12,817 nt of DNA from Chryseobacterium gleum (lineage in GTDB: Bacteria; Bacteroidota; Bacteroidia; Flavobacteriales_D; Sanyastnellaceae): NCBI GenBank assembly GCA_945878835.1, contig CAMCUG010000023.1, forward strand, positions 1 through 12,817. The letters are read 5' to 3'. The notes beneath the pieces are model-generated. The model was given only the letters and a program-made list of their open reading frames with translations, did no database searches and was not told the origin of the DNA. The translations under genes were made by a program, and so were the position numbers. Below, piece by piece: positions 7,027 through 12,817 of this stretch (positions are counted from its first letter, which is position 1; the number at the start of each line of letters is the position of its first letter).

Positions 7027-7994
7027 TGCGCAAGGATTTGAATTTGTTCGTGAGAAGATTCACCACATTTAAAATGTCCGAGTGGACAAGATTTTTTTCC
7101 ATGCAATCCGCAAGGACGACAAGCCAAATTTTCATTTGACTCAGCAATGCGCGAGCGATCTGACAATGGTCCAAATCCGAATTCAGGGATGGTAGAACAG
7201 AAGAAAGCCGTGGTTGGTGCATTCATAGCAGATGCGAAATGCATAGGCGCGCTATCGTTCACGAAATTCATTGCAGCATCTCTCATGAGTGCTGCTGATT
7301 CTAAGAAATTCAGTTTTCCACAAAGATTCGTTGCGTTGAAATTTTCAACGCCCCTCACCTCTTCACACAAATCAAAATCTCCTTTCGCCCCCAATAAAAA
7401 CACGTGATGCTTTTTCGCCAATTCAGAAACAAGTTGAATGAAATTCTCTTTTGGCCATTGCTTGGTAAACCACACAGAAGATGGAGCAACACACACATAA
7501 GGTTTACTTTTAAATTCTGTAACTGCCTCAAAATTTTGAACTGAAGGAAACAATCGCGGAGGAAAATCACCCGGAACAAATTCGCGAAGTAATTCTAAAT
7601 TTCTGTTTACTTCATGAAGTCCATTATTCACGTCGTGCTTGAACTTCGAACTGAAACAAAATGAAAATGGATTTTCTTGAAATCCAATTTTCTTCAAGGC
7701 ACCGCTTCGCCACGTTAGAAAACCTGTTGAAGCAAAGCGCTGCAAATTGATAACACAATCGAATTTTTCTTTACGAATTTCAGTGCTCAACTTGAAAAGA
7801 TTTCTGAGCTTGTTTTGACCTTTGTTCCATATCCAAACGCGATCAATGAAAGGATTGTTTTCCAGCAAAGATTCGTTTCCCTTTCGAACTAAAAAATGAA
7901 CTTCTGCATTATCCAATTGCGCCAATGCCTCGGCCATTGGGGTTGCTAGAACCACATCGCCGATGAACGCTGTTTGAATAATGAGAAACTTCAT
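7020..7994 (-). CDS. Family 9 glycosyltransferase (heptosyltransferase-like)
   Basis: A 324-residue GT9 enzyme of the ADP-heptose:LPS heptosyltransferase type, GT-B fold, acting on lipid-linked saccharide at the inner face of the inner membrane. Supporting features are the N-terminal GDVVLATPMAEAL (12-24), a first-domain PFIDRVW segment (48-54), the start of the second domain CVAPSSVWFTKQWP (168-181), and the nucleotide-sugar site region NDSAPMHFASAMNAP (246-260). The C-terminal Cys cluster (C292, C295, C303, C310, in CRPCGLHGKKSCPLGHFKCG) is common to RfaF-like members and may bind a metal or form disulfides. The exact donor sugar and acceptor are not readable from sequence; heptose is only the family default. 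It follows the secreted acidic protein gene by two bases and overlaps the GSCFA gene. Confidence 0.92.
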   Translation of the reverse strand: MKFLIIQTAFIGDVVLATPMAEALAQLDNAEVHFLVRKGNESLLENNPFIDRVWIWNKGQNKLRNLFKLSTEIRKEKFDCVINLQRFASTGFLTWRSGALKKIGFQENPFSFCFSSKFKHDVNNGLHEVNRNLELLREFVPGDFPPRLFPSVQNFEAVTEFKSKPYVCVAPSSVWFTKQWPKENFIQLVSELAKKHHVFLLGAKGDFDLCEEVRGVENFNATNLCGKLNFLESAALMRDAAMNFVNDSAPMHFASAMNAPTTAFFCSTIPEFGFGPLSDRSRIAESNENLACRPCGLHGKKSCPLGHFKCGESSHEQIQILAQC

Positions 7995-7996
7995 AC

Positions 7997-8665
7997 TTAC
8001 TCGTTGCCGAGAATGCTAATTAAAAGTTTTACCGGAACATAGCTTCTTGAAATTCCATCGAACATATCCAAATTCACGTATTCAACATAAACTTCCTTGT
8101 TCAAATAAAACGAAGGGTCAGCCTGAATATCGTCGGATCCATCGAACCAATACAACCAAAGTAGTTTCTCTTCAACACCCTCTACATTAATAACAATATA
8201 TCGTTGAGCACCACCTTCTTCTCTTACATATCTTCCTGTCATAATGCCAATTTCTGCATCTTCTTCAGAATACTCCTCTTCAACTTGCTCCCCAGATTCA
8301 TCATACTCTTCTGAGGCCTCAGCTTCGCTATTTGCATTGTGCGCTATGATAATGGAAAGCTCGATAAACTTGGGACACATGGCACCCAATTTTTTACCTA
8401 CTTCAATTCCAATTTGATATCCAGTTTCTTGATTGAATTCTTTCAATTTCATTTCTTTCATTAGTGCATCCATGTTCTCCATAATCGATGGAGCCATGCA
8501 CTGACCGAGCATCATCTCAGCATCCATCGAGGTCATGTCGTTATCGATTTCAGTGGCATTGATACAATCACAAGCAGCGTTAGCCACCTTATCAATTGCA
8601 GAGCGTTGAGCGAATGTTGCAACCGATATTATCGATGCAAATAAAACTAATGTGATTTTTTTCAT
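7997..8665 (-). CDS. Secreted acidic protein of unknown function
   Basis: A 222-residue protein I do not recognise. Residues 1-20 are a clear signal peptide ending in ATFAQ, so it is exported, with no lipobox Cys. The mature protein has two parts. The first, about 21-110, is helical and carries four Cys: C32 and C34 in ACDCI, C56 and C97; two disulfides are possible. A strongly acidic, low-complexity linker runs from about 112 to 138 (many Glu, Asp and Ser). The second part, about 140-222, has beta character (RYIVINVEG, LLWLYWFDG, EVYVEYVNLDMF) and may be a small binding domain. It lies 18 bases after dapD and 2 bases before the glycosyltransferase gene, so it is probably co-transcribed with both. 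A role in the envelope is likely by location only; its function is unknown. Confidence 0.82.
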   Translation of the reverse strand: MKKITLVLFASIISVATFAQRSAIDKVANAACDCINATEIDNDMTSMDAEMMLGQCMAPSIMENMDALMKEMKLKEFNQETGYQIGIEVGKKLGAMCPKFIELSIIIAHNANSEAEASEEYDESGEQVEEEYSEEDAEIGIMTGRYVREEGGAQRYIVINVEGVEEKLLWLYWFDGSDDIQADPSFYLNKEVYVEYVNLDMFDGISRSYVPVKLLISILGNE

Positions 8666-8683
8666 TTTGAATTTATATGGAAA

Positions 8684-9502
8684 TTATGCGGATACGTTGT
8701 ATTCTCTCAATGCAGCATTGAGTGAGGTTTTTAAATCTGTGCTTTCTTTTCTTTTTCCAATGATCAGCGCGCAAGGAACTTGAAATTCTCCAGCAGGAAA
8801 CTGCTTAGAATAACTTCCTGGAATCACTACCGACCTTTCTGGTACCTCACCAATGTATATCACAGGTTCTTTTCCGGTTACATCCACAATTTTAGTGGAT
8901 TGCGTAAGAACAACATTCGCTCCAAGAACTGCTTCTTTTCTCACTCTTACCCCTTCCACCACAATACAACGAGATCCAATGAAGCAGTCGTCTTCAATTA
9001 TTACAGGAGCCGCTTGAACAGGCTCCAATACTCCACCTATTCCAACACCGCCGCTTAAGTGAACGTTCTTTCCAATTTGCGCGCATGAACCAACAGTAGC
9101 CCACGTGTCGACCATTGTGCCCGCACCCACGTATGCACCAATGTTCACGTAAGAAGGCATCATAATAACACCTGCTTCCAAATGCGCTCCGTAACGAGCA
9201 ATGGCATGAGGAACCGCGCGCACTCCTTGCGCCGCATAGTCTCTTTTCAATTCCATTTTATCGTGAAATTCGAACGGGCCTACTTCAATAGTTTTCATTT
9301 CTTGAATAGGGAAATATAAAATCACCGCTTTCTTCACCCAATCGTTCACCTGCCAGTTGCCATTTTCCAAAGGTTCAGCAACGCGCAAATTCCCTTTATC
9401 TAGGGCTTCAATGATTTCCCGAATGGCCATTCGGGTATCTTCACTCTTCAATAATTCTCTGCTCTCCCAAGCTAATTCTATGGTCTCTTTATGCTGTAAC
9501 AT
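8684..9502 (-). CDS. dapD: 2,3,4,5-tetrahydropyridine-2,6-dicarboxylate N-succinyltransferase
   Basis: A 272-residue enzyme of the succinylase branch of lysine and diaminopimelate synthesis: it transfers succinyl from succinyl-CoA to tetrahydrodipicolinate. It is cytoplasmic and trimeric in the family. The helical N-terminal domain includes NGNWQVNDWVKKAV (47-60); the left-handed beta-helix of hexapeptide repeats runs from about 104 to 225, with MMPSYVNIGAYVGAGTMVDTW (114-134) and EPVQAAPVIIEDDCFIGSR (160-178), where the acyl-CoA and substrate bind. Length is normal and no key block is missing. It is the first gene of the - strand run, preceded by a 36-base gap shared with the divergent ruvX gene, where an exact -7 element match lies. 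The same run holds glycan and phosphate genes, so the arrangement is probably co-expression rather than pathway linkage. Confidence 0.96.
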   Translation of the reverse strand: MLQHKETIELAWESRELLKSEDTRMAIREIIEALDKGNLRVAEPLENGNWQVNDWVKKAVILYFPIQEMKTIEVGPFEFHDKMELKRDYAAQGVRAVPHAIARYGAHLEAGVIMMPSYVNIGAYVGAGTMVDTWATVGSCAQIGKNVHLSGGVGIGGVLEPVQAAPVIIEDDCFIGSRCIVVEGVRVRKEAVLGANVVLTQSTKIVDVTGKEPVIYIGEVPERSVVIPGSYSKQFPAGEFQVPCALIIGKRKESTDLKTSLNAALREYNVSA

Positions 9503-9512
9503 TCTTTTGCTA

Positions 9513-9520
9513 TAATTTCG
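9513..9520 (+). promoter_or_regulatory. Weak candidate -7 element for ruvX
   Basis: The sequence TAATTTCG matches the Bacteroidota -7 consensus TAnnTTTG at all but one base. It lies 18 bases before the ruvX start codon, a plausible distance. No clear -33 TTTG is visible at 19 bases upstream (that DNA lies inside dapD), so support is weak. Confidence 0.25.
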
Positions 9521-9521
9521 T

Positions 9522-9529
9522 CAAAAATA
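9522..9529 (-). promoter_or_regulatory. Candidate -7 element for the dapD operon
   Basis: On the - strand this is TATTTTTG, an exact match to TAnnTTTG, with about 19 bases between it and the dapD start codon. It would give a short leader of roughly 12-15 bases. A TTTG occurs further upstream but with only 13 bases spacing, shorter than the usual -33 to -7 distance, so only the -7 half is supported. It sits in the 36-base divergent gap beside the ruvX candidate. Confidence 0.4.
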
Positions 9530-9538
9530 AGCGAAAAC

Positions 9539-9946
9539 ATGTCAAAGGCATTGGGAATTGATTTTGGAGAAAAGCGCACGGGATTGGCCATTACCGATAG
9601 TCTTCGTATTGTGGCTTCGCCGTTGGAAACTGTTCCGACAGATAAACTCAAAGCTCACTTAATTCAATTGGTACCGAAAGAGAAAATTACCACCTTGGTA
9701 TTGGGAGAAGCCCGTCATGCAGACGATACAGAGGCGCACATTACCATTAAGCAAAATGAATTTGCCGACTGGTTACGAAAACAATTTCCTGCGATTGAAT
9801 TGGTTCGAATCGATGAGCGCAATACCAGTCAGCTCGCAGCTGAAGCGCTTTATCAAGGAGGTATGCGCAAAAGTCAACGTCAAATAAAAGAGAATCTAGA
9901 TAAAGTCAGCGCAGCAATTATCCTGCAATTGTACTTGAATTCGTAA
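9539..9946 (+). CDS. ruvX: RuvX/YqgF RNase H-fold nuclease
   Basis: A 135-residue RNase H-fold protein, the usual size. Members are described as putative Holliday junction resolvases and, in E. coli, take part in maturing the 5' end of 16S rRNA. Conserved blocks are GIDFGEKRTGLAITD (6-20, catalytic D8), LVLGEARHADDTEAH (53-67), RIDERNTS (90-97) and the C-terminal DKVSAAIILQ (121-130), which carries the last acidic residue. It is cytoplasmic. It is the only + strand gene in the right half of the window: divergent from dapD across 36 bases, and convergent with bshC, whose last 29 bases overlap its end. No neighbour suggests a special role; it is a widely conserved core gene. Confidence 0.95.
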   Translation: MSKALGIDFGEKRTGLAITDSLRIVASPLETVPTDKLKAHLIQLVPKEKITTLVLGEARHADDTEAHITIKQNEFADWLRKQFPAIELVRIDERNTSQLAAEALYQGGMRKSQRQIKENLDKVSAAIILQLYLNS

Positions 9947-11483
9947 ACGGATCAAGCTGTTTCAGCACTTCCAGCAAATTTTTCCAACCTACAATTTCTG
10001 CTGCGTACAAAAGTGAAAAGACACGCTCTTGTTCAATGTGCTTCGGATAAGTAAAAGCGAAAAACTTTTCTAATTGACTAAATTTTACTTCTTCTTTCGA
10101 TTTAATCGCCTTCTTTATTTTTTGTTCAATATTACCCCATTGATCCAACTGCCTCTTTTCTTCCGCACTTAACCAACCCACTAACGAGCCATCTATTTCA
10201 GAAATATAACGGCGCAAATTCTCAAAGCTTTTTGACGTTTCCGAAATCTCATTTTCAAAAGATTTCACATTCATTGCACCCAACATTTTCTTTTGGACGT
10301 CTTGCAATTTTTCTTGAACCAATTCAACAAGGTCTAATTCATTCTTCGCTACAAATTCTAAATCTCTCTTCCGCAGGAGTACCATTGAAATTCGATGAAC
10401 TAAAAGTGGCATTTGAATATTTGCAGCCTGAAACGCATTCTTCAATTGAAGCCAATAGGCCAATTCTGAAGGACCTCCGATATAGGCAATGTTGGGAAGA
10501 ACCGTTTCTTGGTAAAGCCCACGCAGCAACACATTCGGACTCAATGCACCTGAAATTTCGCTCAACTCCAATTTCGTGAAGTACCTTTCGCCATCACTCG
10601 TTTGAAATTGCGCACCGTATTTATCGATGCGCTTTCGGGTTTTCAAATCACCGTTTTCCTTCAACCAAAATAAATTAAATTCTCTTGGTTGAATGTTTGG
10701 ATTGTATCCCGAATTTTCCAAAGCATTATTCGCTTTCGACACTTCAGAAAAAATAAATTGCTCTTGAATTTCCTTATCGAAAAGAGATGCTGACAACTTC
10801 TTTAACACCTCGTCATTTCCATCTATGCATACCAAGCCAAACTCACCTAACAATTCATTTACCCAGAAACGTGTTGCATCGGCAAAATTATTTTTCGAAT
10901 AGGCTTGAATAAACAATTCACTCAATCCAATTTCGTTGAACTTTCCCTCTGCTTTTCGTTCATTCAACCAAGAATAAAATTCTTTTGTTGGAAGTTCACC
11001 AGCTATTCCTTCAAAGTCTGAAGCTAATTCAACCTTTTCGTTGCCCCAATGAAAGTGACGAATCTCTTCAATGTCGTGATCTTCTGTGGCCATCCAATAC
11101 ACAGGGACAAAATTAAATTCTGTTTGACTGTCTTTCAACTCTTGGGTAATTCGAATGGCCGTGAATAATTTGTAAATCAAATAAAGCGGACCACCTGCAG
11201 AACATATCTGATGTCCAGTTACAACCGTGAACGTATTTTCTGAACGAAGCAACTCAATATTCCTTTGCAAATTCTCAGATAAATCGAGCTGCTGATATTG
11301 CTGAATTAATTGGGTCGATAAGGCACTTCTTTTCTCATTAGAAAATGATCTATTGCGCGCGGCAGTAATACAATTTTCTTTCGTAAAAAAATCCGAAATG
11401 AATGGTCGCACATTTTCATCTTGATTCAATAAATCTTGAACCAATGGTGAGACTTTAAGCGGGATTTCTTGAATGACCTTCAT
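9918..11483 (-). CDS. bshC: Bacillithiol biosynthesis cysteine-adding enzyme
   Basis: A 521-residue BshC, the enzyme thought to join cysteine to glucosaminyl-malate in the last step of bacillithiol synthesis, a low-molecular-weight thiol of Firmicutes and many Bacteroidota. Characteristic blocks are TGHQ (89-92), GGPLYLIYKLFTAI (97-110), PVYWMATEDHDIEEI (127-141), PNVLLRGLYQETVLPNIAYI (316-335) with GGPSELAYW (336-344), then a long helical coiled-coil stretch (about 380-470) and a final HIEQERVFSLL block (482-492). It has a class I tRNA-synthetase-like core and is cytoplasmic. The last roughly 10 residues after LDPF are encoded over the end of ruvX on the other strand. It starts 18 bases after the type IX-exported protein gene, so it may share its transcript. 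No bshA or bshB is in view, so the pathway is completed elsewhere. Confidence 0.95.
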   Translation of the reverse strand: MKVIQEIPLKVSPLVQDLLNQDENVRPFISDFFTKENCITAARNRSFSNEKRSALSTQLIQQYQQLDLSENLQRNIELLRSENTFTVVTGHQICSAGGPLYLIYKLFTAIRITQELKDSQTEFNFVPVYWMATEDHDIEEIRHFHWGNEKVELASDFEGIAGELPTKEFYSWLNERKAEGKFNEIGLSELFIQAYSKNNFADATRFWVNELLGEFGLVCIDGNDEVLKKLSASLFDKEIQEQFIFSEVSKANNALENSGYNPNIQPREFNLFWLKENGDLKTRKRIDKYGAQFQTSDGERYFTKLELSEISGALSPNVLLRGLYQETVLPNIAYIGGPSELAYWLQLKNAFQAANIQMPLLVHRISMVLLRKRDLEFVAKNELDLVELVQEKLQDVQKKMLGAMNVKSFENEISETSKSFENLRRYISEIDGSLVGWLSAEEKRQLDQWGNIEQKIKKAIKSKEEVKFSQLEKFFAFTYPKHIEQERVFSLLYAAEIVGWKNLLEVLKQLDPFTNSSTIAG

Positions 11484-11501
11484 AACGCGAAGGTACTGCT
11501 A

Positions 11502-12515
11502 CTAGCGCAGAAGTGTAACATAACCAGATTGCGTTCCATCCTCACCTGTTTTCGCAATTCTGTATTTAACCACGTAGTAATACGTTCCATCTGGACAAGC
11601 GGTTTTGCCGTTCGTGCCGTCCCACATCGGATTGGAAACATTTTTCGATTGGAAAAGCAACTCGCCCCAGCGCGAAAAAACCTCAACACTTACAATATTT
11701 CCACTTTCACCAACAGGGATGAAAACATCGTTTTGTCCATCGCCATTCGGAGTGAATGAATTCGGAACAAATACGAAATTCACTTTATCAGGTGCTGGAC
11801 CTTTATCTGAAGAATTCTCATCGGGAACATTATCGCCGTCTATTTCAATACAGGAAAAATTATCTACGAAATAATATCCAACTTCTGGGTTTCCAGAACC
11901 TTCTATTACAATCTCGCGCTCTGAATCAGAGCCAAAAACACCTAATGTGAAAAATTTCTCGTCATCAATTAAAGGCATATATTCGAAACTGATTTTTTTC
12001 CATGTTTCAGAATAATAGACGCTGTCAATTGCAAATTGAGGAGAAAAATAAAGCGGGTCGAATCCGGTTTGAACAGGCGCAAAGGTTGACAAATAAACTC
12101 CAATGTGATCTATCGCTAGTCCTGCGGTGCTGGTTACTGTTGATTTTCCGTTCGCCAAATAGAACGAGAGTTTATATTTATTTCCTCGAACAAGGGGTGC
12201 CTGAAGTTGGCATTGCAGATAGGTTCTTTTGTTCGTGAAATTTCTTCCACACATTGTAATTCCAACCATGGCGTTTCCGTTGTTTGCACTCAACAAACCA
12301 AAGGGAGTTTCCGGTAAATCACAAGCGCTACTGGCACCTACTTTATAGAAATCAGGACCTGCAACATCACTTCCCGCGTTACTCCAGCCGACGATTTTAC
12401 CCCATTCACCCAATAACTGTGGCAGAGCGGTGCTCTGCTCGAAACTCGGGTTTGGAAATTGTGCCTCCGCACTAAACGAAGCCACCAAAAGAATTAAAAC
12501 GATGTAGTAACGCAT
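11502..12515 (-). CDS. Type IX-exported protein with gliding-motility C-terminal domain
   Basis: A 337-residue protein with a signal peptide (residues 1-19, ending SAEAQ). I start at the ATG at 12513-12515 because the signal peptide begins there; an ATG at 12552-12554 would add 13 polar residues ahead of it and overlap the upstream gene. The mature N-terminal part (about 20-225) resembles a jelly-roll, carbohydrate-binding-like domain: it opens with FPNPSFEQ, has beta-rich segments such as KYKLSFYLANGKS (113-125), and closes with GYYFVDNFSC (213-222). After an acidic linker (225-245) comes a gliding motility-associated C-terminal domain: VPNSFTPNGDGQNDVF (250-265), FSRWGELLF (280-288), WDGT and CPDGTYYYVVKY (298-318), ending GYVTLLR. 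Such domains direct type IX export and surface attachment or release. Ligand unknown. It follows the outer-membrane barrel gene by 28 bases. Confidence 0.9.
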   Translation of the reverse strand: MRYYIVLILLVASFSAEAQFPNPSFEQSTALPQLLGEWGKIVGWSNAGSDVAGPDFYKVGASSACDLPETPFGLLSANNGNAMVGITMCGRNFTNKRTYLQCQLQAPLVRGNKYKLSFYLANGKSTVTSTAGLAIDHIGVYLSTFAPVQTGFDPLYFSPQFAIDSVYYSETWKKISFEYMPLIDDEKFFTLGVFGSDSEREIVIEGSGNPEVGYYFVDNFSCIEIDGDNVPDENSSDKGPAPDKVNFVFVPNSFTPNGDGQNDVFIPVGESGNIVSVEVFSRWGELLFQSKNVSNPMWDGTNGKTACPDGTYYYVVKYRIAKTGEDGTQSGYVTLLR

Positions 12516-12543
12516 AACACGAATATAAGTCAAAGCCTTGTAT

Positions 12544-12817
12544 TTATTTTCCATCGTTCATGAGTATTCGTAATCCAAGAAATAAGTTACTGTATTGCAT
12601 ATGATAATTCACACCTGATTCACTCACTTTATTCACGGGTGGAAAACTCCAGTTCGCTTGCACAAACACATTTAATTTTTTCGTTAAACGAAATTCTGAA
12701 CCCACTCCGACCAACACCCCGAATTGATTCCAATTCTGATTACTAAGATTCACGTTTACAAAACTACCAGCAGAATTTAAGAAAAGCATCTGACCCGAAT
12801 TACCCCCTGTGTTTTTC
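12544..12817 (-). CDS. Outer-membrane beta-barrel protein, 3' part (start outside window)
   Basis: The frame is open to the right edge, so this is the C-terminal roughly 90 residues of a longer protein; the ATG at 12787-12789 is probably internal, because in-frame codons before it read KNTGGNSGQ. The visible part has the alternating strand pattern of an outer-membrane barrel: FGVLVGVGSEFRLTKKLNVF with VQANWSF follows, and the end is a strand YSNLFLGLRILM, a typical barrel closure in PorT-like Bacteroidota proteins. The stop is followed after 28 bases by the type IX-exported protein gene on the same strand, so they are likely co-transcribed. The protein family cannot be fixed without the N-terminal part. 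Confidence 0.75.
   Translation of the reverse strand, partial: KNTGGNSGQMLFLNSAGSFVNVNLSNQNWNQFGVLVGVGSEFRLTKKLNVFVQANWSFPPVNKVSESGVNYHMQYSNLFLGLRILMNDGK

Noticed and set aside
7893..9502. Lysine-synthesis operon reading for the dapD run
   Set aside because: Only dapD belongs to that pathway; the other genes are for surface glycan and phosphate uptake, so the run is not a biosynthetic pathway cluster.
10232..10579. Open frame on the + strand opposite bshC
   Set aside because: It is antisense to a well-supported gene, has no domain, no plausible promoter or ribosome-binding context, and is explained by codon bias of bshC.
12516..12554. Longer start for the type IX-exported protein at 12552-12554
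   Set aside because: It adds 13 mostly polar residues ahead of a complete signal peptide and overlaps the end of the upstream gene.

Overview
The window looks like chromosome of a member of the Bacteroidota, probably near the Flavobacteriales. Evidence is a protein ending in the gliding-motility-associated (type IX secretion) C-terminal domain, a GSCFA-family protein, a DUF5777 barrel, BshC of bacillithiol synthesis, A+T-rich intergenic DNA and several matches to the Bacteroidota -7 element TAnnTTTG. Coding density is very high: no gene-free stretch exceeds about 70 bases. There are no rRNA or tRNA genes, insertion sequences or CRISPR arrays that I can see.

Layout. (A) Positions 1-2251, + strand: the 3' end of a c-type-cytochrome-like gene with an unusual CX3CH haem motif, a membrane-anchored OB-fold protein, a secreted YceI-family protein and a DUF5777 outer-membrane-type protein. 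The tight packing suggests one operon acting in the envelope, plausibly in redox or lipid/quinone handling; its function is not established. (B) Positions 2252-4188, - strand: a soluble PAS/HisKA_2 histidine kinase and a single-domain response regulator, overlapping by one base and meeting operon A stop to stop with no gap. (C) Positions 4215-9502, - strand: a six-gene run, dapD, a secreted acidic protein of unknown function, a family 9 glycosyltransferase, a GSCFA protein, a DUF47 PhoU-like protein and a PiT phosphate transporter, closed by a good intrinsic terminator. DapD feeds lysine and diaminopimelate synthesis, the glycosyltransferase and GSCFA protein probably modify surface glycans, and DUF47/PiT is a standard phosphate-uptake pair. 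(D) Positions 9539-9946, + strand: ruvX/yqgF, divergent from dapD across 36 bases and overlapping the next gene tail to tail by 29 bases. (E) Positions 9918-12817, - strand: the 3' end of an outer-membrane beta-barrel gene, a type IX-exported protein and bshC.

Most of the window is ordinary core metabolism and envelope biology. The parts least explained by known biology are the four-gene envelope module at the left edge, the output-less two-component pair that faces it, and the small secreted protein between dapD and the glycosyltransferase.
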